Source of the DNA: CAVSRC01 sp963785065
GTDB taxonomy: Bacteria > Pseudomonadota > Alphaproteobacteria > Rhizobiales > Kaistiaceae
Assembly: GCA_963785065.1 (NCBI GenBank)
Contig: CAWATX010000004.1
Coordinates: 1-64,000 of the forward strand
Reading direction: 5' to 3'
Length of the DNA stretch: 64,000 nt
Made by a program: the position numbers and the translations under genes
Notes under the pieces: generated by a model
Database searches by the model: none
Seen by the model: the letters and a program-made list of their open reading frames with translations, nothing else
What the model was told of the DNA's origin: nothing
In this document: positions 31,474 to 39,515 of the stretch, one piece after another
How positions within the stretch are numbered: the stretch's first letter is position 1
Layout of the letters: every line of letters starts with the position of its first letter

Positions 31474-31513
31474 GGAGCGCGGCCGCCCGGCCAACTAAAC
31501 AAGGATTGATGAG

Positions 31514-32443
31514 ATGGCTATCACCGCGGGAATGGTGAAAGAGCTTCGCGACCAGACGGGCGCGGGCATGATGGACTGCAAGGCGGCGCTGACCGAGACG
31601 TCGGGCGAGATGGAAGCCGCCGTCGACTGGCTGCGGACCAAAGGCTTGGCCAAGGCGGCCAAGAAGGCCGGCCGCGTCGCCGCCGAGGGCCTCGTGGCGG
31701 TTGCCTCGGAGGGCAAGCGCGCGGTCATGATCGAGCTCAACTCCGAGACCGACTTCGTCGCCCGCAACGCCGACTTCCAGGCGCTGGCCGCGGCGATCGC
31801 CGAGACGGCGCTTGCGACCGACGGGTCGGTTGCCGCGATCGCTGCCTCCAAGATGAAGTCCGGCAATGCGGTCGAGGACGAGATCAAGGCGGCGATCGCC
31901 ACCATCGGCGAGAACATCGCGCTCAGGCGCAGCGCCATGGTGTCGGTCAAGGAGGGCGTGGTGGCGAGCTACGTGCACAGCGCCGTCGCTCCCGGTCTCG
32001 GCAAGATCGGCGTCATCGTCGGGCTGGAATCCGCCGGCGATGCCGCCAGGCTCAGCGAGGTCGGCAAGCAGATCGCCATGCACGTCGCCGCGGCTTCGCC
32101 GCTGGCGGTGCGCACTGACGAACTCGACCCGGTGGTGGTCGCCCGCGAGAAGGCGATCTTCGCCGAGCAGGCGCGCGAATCCGGCAAGCCCGAGCAGATC
32201 ATCGAAAAGATGGTCGAGGGCCGCATGCGCAAGTTCTACGAGGAGGTCGTGCTCCTGTCGCAGACCTTCGTGGTCGACACCGAGAAGACGGTCGAGCAGG
32301 CGGTGAAGGCGGTCGAGAGCGAGGTCGGCAGCGGCGTCGCGGTGACCGAGTTCGTCTGCTTCCGCCTGGGCGAGGGCGTCGAGAAGGCGGAGAGCGATTT
32401 TGCCGCCGAAGTCGCCGCGGTGGCCGGCACGAGCAAAAGCTGA
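31514..32443 (+). CDS. tsf: Translation elongation factor Ts
   Basis: 309 residues, normal length. EF-Ts releases GDP from EF-Tu. The N-terminal UBA-like domain (VKELRDQTGAGMMDCKAALT) and the core motif VMIELNSETDFVARNADFQA, containing the TDFV residues that contact EF-Tu, are both present. It lies 40 bp after rpsB and ends in a strong terminator. Confidence 0.97.
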   Translation: MAITAGMVKELRDQTGAGMMDCKAALTETSGEMEAAVDWLRTKGLAKAAKKAGRVAAEGLVAVASEGKRAVMIELNSETDFVARNADFQALAAAIAETALATDGSVAAIAASKMKSGNAVEDEIKAAIATIGENIALRRSAMVSVKEGVVASYVHSAVAPGLGKIGVIVGLESAGDAARLSEVGKQIAMHVAAASPLAVRTDELDPVVVAREKAIFAEQARESGKPEQIIEKMVEGRMRKFYEEVVLLSQTFVVDTEKTVEQAVKAVESEVGSGVAVTEFVCFRLGEGVEKAESDFAAEVAAVAGTSKS

Positions 32444-32470
32444 GCTGGCAAAGAAGCGGACTTTAGCGAA

Positions 32471-32508
32471 GGCCCGGACGGGATGCCCCGTCCGGGCCTT
32501 TCGCTTTT
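32471..32508 (+). terminator. Rho-independent terminator of rpsB-tsf
   Basis: Perfect 12-bp stem GGCCCGGACGGG (32471-32482) / CCCGTCCGGGCC (32487-32498) with loop ATGC, followed by TTTCGCTTTT. Confidence 0.9.
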
Positions 32509-32667
32509 CGGTTGCGTTGATTTGACTCCGGCGCCCTGAAACGGCTTAGATCGTTGCTTGGGCGGACGGGAGCCTTGGGACCCGACCGTGCCGCTTCGAG
32601 GGGCGCATCGATCGGGACTCTGTTTTAGCCGTTTGGCGTTCTTCCGGCGGGCTTGGGGGTTGAGACC

Positions 32668-33870
32668 ATGCCGGACTGTGGGAAGGCCGCGATCGCGGCC
32701 GGTATCGCGCGTTTTCTGTCGGCAACAGCGGCCGTCCTTGCGCTTTCGGTTGCCGCCCAGGCGGGCGGCTATGACACCGGCGAACGCGACTGGGACTTCC
32801 TCTTTCAGCAAGACCACGTCGCCGCCGAAGCGCAGACGCGCTACATCGTGCCCGAGCGTTCGCTGAAGACCGTGACCGGCAGCGGTCTGCTGACCGGCCT
32901 GTCGACGGCCAACCAGCATGAGACCGAGGCCTTCTCGGTCGAGCGCTTCTCGGTGATGGCGCGGCTGGCCCAGCAGGTGCGCTGCATGGGCAGCTACCGC
33001 CAGCCCTATGAGGGCCACGCCAATTACGGGATGTGGTTCGCCGCCGCTTCGGCGACCGAGCAGCACTTCACCTCCGACGACTACGGGCTAACCTGCGCGC
33101 TTTCGGCCCAGGCCGGCATGGGCAACCTGCTGTTCATCGGCGGCGCCTCGTATCAGAAGATCAGATATCAACTGCTGCAGAACTTCGGCGGCCTGGTGGC
33201 CTCGACCGACGTTTCCGACGACGGTGTCGGCTGGCGCGCCGGCCTCGGCTACGAGATCCCGCAATATGCGCTGCGCGCCACGCTGATCTACAATTCGGCC
33301 ATCGGCTATGACATGACCGGGACCGGGGTGAACGTCGGCGGCGCCTATAGCGGCCCACTCGGCGGTTCGATCACCATGCCGCAATCGGTCGAACTCAAAG
33401 CGCAATCCGGCGTGGCGCCGGGCTGGCTCGCCTTCGGCGCGATCAAATGGACGAACTGGGGGGTGGCCCAGGATATGCCGCTGTGCGCGCCGGGGGCGCC
33501 CTCCTGCATCACCGGGGTCAGCGCACCGAGCGCGCTGACGCTGATGTGGAAGGACAGCTGGACGGTCACGCTGGGTGCCGCGCACCAGTTCAACGATCAG
33601 TTCTCGCTGGCCGGCAGCGTCACCTGGGACCAGGGCGCGACCCAGGGCTTCACCTCGCAGACGGATACCTGGACCTTCGACCTGACCGGCGTGTGGACGC
33701 CGCACAAGCAGTTCGAGGTGCGCGTCGGCGGCTCGGTCGGCGTGCTGACCGGCGGGTCGCTGAGCACCGCAGCGCTTCCCGGCGGCATCCCGAACGCGGT
33801 CGGCTATGCGGCCACCTTCGGCGACGATCTGGTCTATGCGGTGAGCGCCAAGGCGATCGTCCATTACTGA
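32668..33870 (+). CDS. FadL/OMPP1-type outer-membrane transport protein
   Basis: 400 residues with a signal peptide (FLSATAAVLALSVAAQAGGY). The rest is a string of amphipathic strands with aromatic girdles, including VELKAQSGVAPGWLAFGAIK, WTNWGVAQDMP and the terminal strand DDLVYAVSAKAIVHY. The FadL family takes up long-chain fatty acids and other hydrophobic compounds. It sits alone between tsf and pyrH with no obvious shared promoter; ATG 32668 is preferred over upstream candidates. Confidence 0.82.
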   Translation: MPDCGKAAIAAGIARFLSATAAVLALSVAAQAGGYDTGERDWDFLFQQDHVAAEAQTRYIVPERSLKTVTGSGLLTGLSTANQHETEAFSVERFSVMARLAQQVRCMGSYRQPYEGHANYGMWFAAASATEQHFTSDDYGLTCALSAQAGMGNLLFIGGASYQKIRYQLLQNFGGLVASTDVSDDGVGWRAGLGYEIPQYALRATLIYNSAIGYDMTGTGVNVGGAYSGPLGGSITMPQSVELKAQSGVAPGWLAFGAIKWTNWGVAQDMPLCAPGAPSCITGVSAPSALTLMWKDSWTVTLGAAHQFNDQFSLAGSVTWDQGATQGFTSQTDTWTFDLTGVWTPHKQFEVRVGGSVGVLTGGSLSTAALPGGIPNAVGYAATFGDDLVYAVSAKAIVHY

Positions 33871-33978
33871 CAGGACGAGGTCTCGGCGGACGAGGTGGCA
33901 GGCTGAGGCGGCCGTGACACGCCGTCGGGCTTCGTGTATCCCGATGGCGGTTTTCCAACGGTTTTTCGAGTCGCGACC

Positions 33979-34701
33979 ATGACAGCGCCGCTCCGCTACA
34001 GGCGGGTTCTCCTCAAGGTCTCGGGCGAAGCGCTGCTCGGCGATCGGGCCTTCGGCATCGACGACGGCGTGACCGGGCGGATCGCCGATGACGTGGCGGC
34101 CGCCGTCAGGCTCGGGGTCAAGGTCGGGCTGGTGATCGGCGGCGGCAATATCTTCCGCGGCGTCACCATCGCCAAGGCGGGCGGCAACCGCGTCGCCGGC
34201 GACCAGATGGGGATGCTGGCGACCGTGATGAACGCCATCGCCTTCCAGCAGAAGCTCGACGAGCGCAAGGTGACGAGCCGGCTGTTCTCGGCCGTGGCCA
34301 TGCCTTCGATCTGCGAGGTGTTCAACCAGCGCATCGCCGCTGCAGCCTTCGAGGCGGGCGAGGTGCTGCTGTTCTCCGGCGGCATCGGGCACCCGTTCGT
34401 CACCACCGACACCGGGGCGGCCCTGCGCGCGGCCGAGATGGGCTGCGACGCGCTGTTCAAAGGCACCCAGGTCGATGGCGTCTATTCGGCCGACCCGAAG
34501 AAAGACGCCACCGCCACCCGCTACGACCGGCTGACCTACGACCAGGTGCTGCAGCAGGGGCTGGGCGTGATGGATCTGGCGGCGATCACCCTTGCCCGCG
34601 ACAGCCAGATTCCGGTAATCGTCTTTTCCATCAAGCAGCCCGGCGCATTCGTTGATATTCTCAAAGGCACCGGCCGGGCGACGGTGGTTGCCGACGGCTG
34701 A
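33979..34701 (+). CDS. pyrH: UMP kinase
   Basis: 240 residues of the amino-acid-kinase fold. It phosphorylates UMP to UDP with ATP. Motifs: RRVLLKVSGEALLGD, VGLVIGGGNIFRGV, GDQMGMLATVMNAIAFQ, LLFSGGIGHPFVTTDTGAAL and DALFKGTQVDGVYSADP. I chose ATG 33979 (MTAPLRYRR); a longer frame from 33934 is not supported. First of a tight run that continues through frr, uppS, cdsA, dxr and rseP. Confidence 0.96.
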   Translation: MTAPLRYRRVLLKVSGEALLGDRAFGIDDGVTGRIADDVAAAVRLGVKVGLVIGGGNIFRGVTIAKAGGNRVAGDQMGMLATVMNAIAFQQKLDERKVTSRLFSAVAMPSICEVFNQRIAAAAFEAGEVLLFSGGIGHPFVTTDTGAALRAAEMGCDALFKGTQVDGVYSADPKKDATATRYDRLTYDQVLQQGLGVMDLAAITLARDSQIPVIVFSIKQPGAFVDILKGTGRATVVADG

Positions 34702-34777
34702 ACCCGTCCCCGGGCGGGGGGCCGCGGGTGGCTGACATATGGCAGCCGCGATCGGCTGATAGGAACCAGGGGAAGAG

Positions 34778-35326
34778 ATGGACAGCGAAGACATCAACCG
34801 CAGGATGCAGGGCGCCATCACGGCGCTGAGGGGAGAACTGGCCGGCCTGCGCACCGGACGGGCGTCGTCGAGCCTGCTCGAGCCGATCCATGTGGATGCC
34901 TACGGCACCTCGATGCCGCTCAACCAGATGGCATCGGTCAGCGTGCCGGAGCCGCGCATGCTGTCGGTGCAGGTGTGGGACAAGTCGAACGTACAGGCGG
35001 TGGACAGAGCCATCCGCGAGGCCAATCTGGGCTTGAACCCGATTGTGGAAGGCACGCTGCTGCGCATTCCGATCCCCGAGCTCAATGCCGAGCGCCGGCA
35101 GGAGCTGGTCAAGGTCGCCCACAAATATGCCGAAGCCGCCCGGGTCGCCGTGCGCCATGTGCGCCGCGACGCGCTCGACCATATCAAGAAGCAGGAGAAG
35201 GACGGTGAGGTCGGACAGGATCAGGCTCATGCCGACGGCGACAAGGTGCAAGCCATGACCGACGGCACGATCACCGAGATTGATCTGATTCTGGCCGCCA
35301 AAGAGGCCGAGATCATGCAGGTCTAG
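34778..35326 (+). CDS. frr: Ribosome recycling factor
   Basis: 182 residues. With EF-G it splits post-termination ribosomes. LRTGRASSSLLEPIHVDAYG and the conserved VWDKSNVQAVDRAIREANLG, with the LRIPIPELNAERRQELVKVA helix region, identify it. GGAACCAGGGGAAGAG precedes the ATG. Confidence 0.96.
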   Translation: MDSEDINRRMQGAITALRGELAGLRTGRASSSLLEPIHVDAYGTSMPLNQMASVSVPEPRMLSVQVWDKSNVQAVDRAIREANLGLNPIVEGTLLRIPIPELNAERRQELVKVAHKYAEAARVAVRHVRRDALDHIKKQEKDGEVGQDQAHADGDKVQAMTDGTITEIDLILAAKEAEIMQV

Positions 35327-35350
35327 GGGCGCCAGAAAGCGACAAGCGGA

Positions 35351-36118
35351 ATGAGCGTGCTCGCCGACAAGAAACAGGCCACCCCCGCCGAACCGGCAAC
35401 GACGGCGGTGCCGCGTCACGTCGCCATCATCATGGACGGCAACGGGCGCTGGGCGACGGCACGTGGCCTGCCGCGCGGCGAGGGCCACCGGCGCGGGGTC
35501 GAGGCGGTCCGCCAGACGGTGCGCGCGGCGATCGACCTCAAGATCCGCTATCTCACCCTCTACAGCTTCTCCTCGGAGAACTGGCGGCGCCCGCGCGAGG
35601 AGATCGACTTCCTGTTCGGTCTCTTCCGCCACTACATTCGCCGCGACGTCGCCGAGCTTCATGGCCAGGGCGTGCGCGTCAGCATGATCGGCAGCCGCGA
35701 GGGCGTGCCGGCCGACATCCTCGGCATGATCGAGGAGGCCGAGACGCTCACCGCCGGCAATCGCCGGCTGCACCTGATCTTTGCCTTCAATTACGGTGCC
35801 CGCAACGAGCTGGCGCGGGCCATGCGCGCAATCGCCGGCGAGGTCGCGGAGGGCCGGCTCGATGCGGCCGCGATCGACGAGGAGACGATCGCCAGCCATC
35901 TCGACACCGCCAACTATCCGGACCCCGACCTGCTCATCCGCACGGGACAGGAGATCCGGCTGAGCAATTTCCTTCTCTGGCAATCCGCGTACGCCGAACT
36001 GGTCTTTCTCGACGTGAACTGGCCCGATTTCGGACGCGACGCGCTTGGCGCGGCTCTGGAGACGTTTGCGACCCGCAGTCGACGTTACGGCGGTCGCGGC
36101 GCGCGGGAGAGCGCGTGA
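35351..36118 (+). CDS. uppS: Undecaprenyl diphosphate synthase (isoprenyl transferase)
   Basis: 255 residues of the cis-prenyltransferase family, which extends FPP to the lipid carrier for peptidoglycan and O-antigen. Substrate-binding motifs: HVAIIMDGNGRWATARGLPR (catalytic Asp), LTLYSFSSENWRRP, FAFNYGARNEL and LIRTGQEIRLSNFLLWQ. The stop overlaps the cdsA start by four bases. Confidence 0.95.
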   Translation: MSVLADKKQATPAEPATTAVPRHVAIIMDGNGRWATARGLPRGEGHRRGVEAVRQTVRAAIDLKIRYLTLYSFSSENWRRPREEIDFLFGLFRHYIRRDVAELHGQGVRVSMIGSREGVPADILGMIEEAETLTAGNRRLHLIFAFNYGARNELARAMRAIAGEVAEGRLDAAAIDEETIASHLDTANYPDPDLLIRTGQEIRLSNFLLWQSAYAELVFLDVNWPDFGRDALGAALETFATRSRRYGGRGARESA

Positions 36119-36954
36119 GCGTGGCACGCTTGACCGGAGGCGGTGTCACGCCGTTCTCGCGGAACGAGATGCTCGTCCGTTTCGCCTCGGCCGTGATCCT
36201 GGCCGGGCTGACCTTGGCGGCCGCCTGGTTCGGTGGCTGGGCGGCGGCGGTCGCGGTCGCGGTGGTCGCGGTCGTGGTGCATCTGGAGTGGATCGGGCTG
36301 ACCGGCGACCGGCTGATGCCGGCGCTGATCTTCATCGGCGTGGTGGTCGCAAGCTTTGCGGTGGTGGTCGCCGGCCACGCGGCGCTGGCCGTCGGCCTGA
36401 CCGGGGTGGCAGTGGTTGCGGCGGCGGCCGCGAGCCGTGAGCTGTGGCGGCCGGCGGGCGTCGCCTATGCGGCGACGCTGGGTCTCGGCCTGCTGCTGCT
36501 GAGAGAAGCGCCCGAGTATGGGCTGACCGCCGTGGTCGTCGTCTTTGCGGTGGTGTGGGGCACCGATACCGGCGCCTTCTTCGTCGGTCGCGCCTTCGGC
36601 GGGCCGAAGCTGTGGCCGGTGATATCGCCCAAGAAGACCTGGGCGGGCGCTATCGGCGGGCTGATTACCGGCATCGTCGCCGGGCTCGTGGTGGCCGCGC
36701 TGACGCACTTGCCGATGGTGCCAGGGCTGGCGCTGGTGTGCGCGCTGCTGTCGCTTGCCGGACAGGCCGGCGACCTCTTCGAGTCGGCCATCAAGCGCCA
36801 TTTCGGCGCCAAGGATTCGGGCATCATCGTGCCCGGCCATGGCGGGCTGATGGACCGCGTCGACGGCCTTGTCTTCGCCGTCGCAGTGGCGCTGATCATC
36901 GGCCTGGTGCATGCCGGCCCGTGGCACCTTGCCGCCGGGTTCCTGATATGGTGA
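36115..36954 (+). CDS. cdsA: Phosphatidate cytidylyltransferase (CDP-diacylglycerol synthase)
   Basis: 279 residues with about eight membrane spans. The signature is complete: SAIKRHFGAKDSGIIVPGHG followed by GLMDRVD. It makes CDP-diacylglycerol for phospholipid synthesis in the inner membrane. The start is GTG 36115, overlapping the uppS stop, and its end overlaps dxr by seven bases, so translation is coupled. Confidence 0.95.
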   Translation: MSVARLTGGGVTPFSRNEMLVRFASAVILAGLTLAAAWFGGWAAAVAVAVVAVVVHLEWIGLTGDRLMPALIFIGVVVASFAVVVAGHAALAVGLTGVAVVAAAAASRELWRPAGVAYAATLGLGLLLLREAPEYGLTAVVVVFAVVWGTDTGAFFVGRAFGGPKLWPVISPKKTWAGAIGGLITGIVAGLVVAALTHLPMVPGLALVCALLSLAGQAGDLFESAIKRHFGAKDSGIIVPGHGGLMDRVDGLVFAVAVALIIGLVHAGPWHLAAGFLIW

Positions 36955-38171
36955 CGCTGAGCGCCGAGGCCCTTCCGGATACGCGGCCCGAGACGGCGCC
37001 GCGGCGGGTGACCATTCTCGGCGCCACCGGCTCGGTCGGCGGCAATACGCTGGCGGTGATCGCCGAGCGCGCCGGTTCCTTTGCCGTCGAAGCAGTTACC
37101 GCCAACGCCAATGCCGACAAGCTGGCGCGTGCCGCACGGGCGGCGAAGGCGCGGCTCGCGGTGGTTGCCGACCCGGCGGCCTATGGCGAGCTCAAGGCGG
37201 CGCTCGCCGGAACCGGCATTGCCGCCGCCGCCGGCGAGGATGCGGTGCGCGAGGCGGCCGAGCTGCCGGCCGACCTGGTGGTCGCCGCCATCGTCGGCGC
37301 CGCCGGGCTGGCGCCGACCTATGCCGCCATCCGCGCCGGCCGGCGCGTGGCCATCGCCAACAAGGAATGCCTGGTCTCGGCCGGCCGCGTCTTCATGCGC
37401 GCGGCGGCCGAGGAGGGCGTCACCATCCTGCCAATGGATTCGGAGCACAACGCCGTCTATCAGGCGCTGGGAGCGCGCCCGATCGCGGAGGTCGAGCGGA
37501 TCGTCATCACCGCCTCGGGCGGCCCCTTCCGCACCTGGAGCCGCGAGCAGATGGCCGCGGCCACCCCGGCCGACGCGCTCAAGCACCCCAACTGGGCGAT
37601 GGGCCGCAAGATCACCATCAATTCGGCAACGATGATGAACAAGGGCCTCGAGGTGATCGAGGCCCACCACCTGTTCGGCGCGCCGACGGAAAAGCTCGAC
37701 GTTCTGGTCCATCCCCAGTCGGTCGTGCATGGGCTGGTCGTCTTCGACGACGGGACCATGATCGCCGGGATGAGCCTGCCCGACATGCGCTTGCCGATCG
37801 CCCATTGCCTGGCCTGGCCCGAGACCGGGCCGCTCAGCGGGCGCCGGCTTGACCTGGCCCAACTTGGCAGCCTGACCTTCGAGCGGCCGGATCGGGTCCG
37901 CTTCCCGGCCCTCAGGCTGGCGCGCGAGGCCCTTGATACCGGCGACTGGGCGACCAACATTCTCAATGCCGCCAACGAGGTGGCGGTCGCGGCGTTCCTG
38001 GGGGGCCGCATCGGCTTTCTTGAAATTGCCGGATTGGTCGAGCAAACGATCGAGCGGATTTCGGCACAGATCGTGCCGGCGGTGCCGGATTCGATCGAGG
38101 CGGCTCTCGCACTCGACCACGAAGGACGCGAGATCGCCGGCGAACTGGTGCGTGCGCGCCGGGCGCACTGA
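36948..38171 (+). CDS. dxr: 1-deoxy-D-xylulose-5-phosphate reductoisomerase
   Basis: 407 residues. It converts DXP to MEP with NADPH, the committed step of the non-mevalonate isoprenoid pathway, which feeds UppS two genes upstream. Motifs: VTILGATGSVGGNTLAVIAE (NADPH), VAIANKECLVSAG, ILPMDSEHNAVYQAL (metal ligands), TASGGPFR and HPNWAMGRKITINSATMMNK. ATG 36948 lies inside the end of cdsA; the longer open frame upstream is a shadow. Confidence 0.96.
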   Translation: MVTLSAEALPDTRPETAPRRVTILGATGSVGGNTLAVIAERAGSFAVEAVTANANADKLARAARAAKARLAVVADPAAYGELKAALAGTGIAAAAGEDAVREAAELPADLVVAAIVGAAGLAPTYAAIRAGRRVAIANKECLVSAGRVFMRAAAEEGVTILPMDSEHNAVYQALGARPIAEVERIVITASGGPFRTWSREQMAAATPADALKHPNWAMGRKITINSATMMNKGLEVIEAHHLFGAPTEKLDVLVHPQSVVHGLVVFDDGTMIAGMSLPDMRLPIAHCLAWPETGPLSGRRLDLAQLGSLTFERPDRVRFPALRLAREALDTGDWATNILNAANEVAVAAFLGGRIGFLEIAGLVEQTIERISAQIVPAVPDSIEAALALDHEGREIAGELVRARRAH

Positions 38172-38191
38172 ACAGCGGAAGGACGGCTGGC

Positions 38192-39334
38192 ATGGGACTG
38201 GTTGCGTGGATCGGGAATCTCGGGTGGTCGGCGGTCGGCTTCATCGTGCCGTTCCTGTTCGTCCTCACCCTGGTGGTGTTCTTCCATGAACTCGGCCATT
38301 TCCTGGTGGCGCGCTGGACCGGCGTCGCGGTGAAGACCTTCTCCATCGGCTTCGGGCCGGAGATCGTCGGCTTCAACGACCGCAAGGGCACGCGCTGGAA
38401 GCTTTCCGCGATCCCTCTTGGCGGCTTCGTCCGCTTCGTCGGCGACGACAACGAGGCGAGCGTCCCGGACCGCGACGCATTGAAGCAGATGGCCCCGGAG
38501 GAGCGCGAGCGCTCCTTCGCCGGCAAAGGCGTTGCCGCGCGCGCGGCGATCGTGGCGGCCGGGCCGATTGCCAATTTCGTGCTGGCGATCGTCATCTTCA
38601 CCATCATCTTCAGCGTCTACGGGCGCGAGGTGATGACCCCGCGGGTCGATTCGGTGCTGCCCAACTCGCCGGCGGCGGAGGCCGGCTTCAAGGCGGGCGA
38701 CGTGGTCGAATCGATCGACGGCACCAAGATCGCGAGCTTCGCGGACCTGCAGCGGATAATCAGCCTGAGCCCCGGCGAGACGCTCTCGGTCGTGGTCCGC
38801 CGCGATGCTCAGGACATCACCCTTTCGGTGACGCCGAAGCTCACAGAAACCGAGGTTTTCGGCCGTAAACAGCGCATGGCCATGCTCGGCGTCAGCCGGA
38901 GCCCGACGGGCGTCGGGGTGGTCAGGGAGCACTATTCGGTGCCCGTGGCGGCCTGGGTGGCGACCCAGGAGACCGCGTCGATCACCACCCACACGCTGTC
39001 CTACCTGGCCTCGGTGATCGTCGGGCGGGAGCCGGCCGACCAGATCGGCGGGCCGATCCAGGTCGCCACGGTCTCGGCCGAGGTTGCGACCCTCGGCATT
39101 GCGGCGCTGTTCAATCTGGCGGCGATCCTGTCGATCAGCATCGGCCTCATCAACCTGTTCCCGATCCCCATGCTGGACGGCGGGCATCTGATGTTTTTCG
39201 CGGTCGAGGCGGTGCGCGGCAAACCGCTCAGCGAGCGGGTCCAGGAGATCGGCTTCCGGGTTGGCTTCGCGCTGGTATTGATGTTAATGATTTTCGCAAC
39301 CTGGAACGATATTATTCATTTGAGTTCCTTGTGA
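38192..39334 (+). CDS. rseP: RseP-type site-2 intramembrane zinc metalloprotease
   Basis: 380 residues. HExxH is at 32-36 (VFFHELGHFLVARW) in the first membrane span; one central PDZ domain (VLPNSPAAEAGFKAGDVVES) follows, then the C-terminal LFPIPMLDGGHLMFF motif with the third zinc ligand. Such proteases cut membrane-bound anti-sigma factors and clear signal peptides. E. coli RseP is about 450 residues with two PDZ domains; one PDZ is usual in this order. It is the last gene of the pyrH run, before bamA. Confidence 0.95.
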   Translation: MGLVAWIGNLGWSAVGFIVPFLFVLTLVVFFHELGHFLVARWTGVAVKTFSIGFGPEIVGFNDRKGTRWKLSAIPLGGFVRFVGDDNEASVPDRDALKQMAPEERERSFAGKGVAARAAIVAAGPIANFVLAIVIFTIIFSVYGREVMTPRVDSVLPNSPAAEAGFKAGDVVESIDGTKIASFADLQRIISLSPGETLSVVVRRDAQDITLSVTPKLTETEVFGRKQRMAMLGVSRSPTGVGVVREHYSVPVAAWVATQETASITTHTLSYLASVIVGREPADQIGGPIQVATVSAEVATLGIAALFNLAAILSISIGLINLFPIPMLDGGHLMFFAVEAVRGKPLSERVQEIGFRVGFALVLMLMIFATWNDIIHLSSL

Positions 39335-39515
39335 AATAAGGCTTCCATGCGTGGCGCCGGGGCAACGCGGTGGGAGATTCGGAGACGCGGACGGTGATGC
39401 GCCTTGCGGGGGGGCCAAAAGGCTGCAATTCTGCCGCTGCTAGGTCATTACGGGGCGCGTCTGTTCGCTTGGTGATGCGGACTAGACAGGCAGACGAGCA
39501 AGGCATTCGAACCAC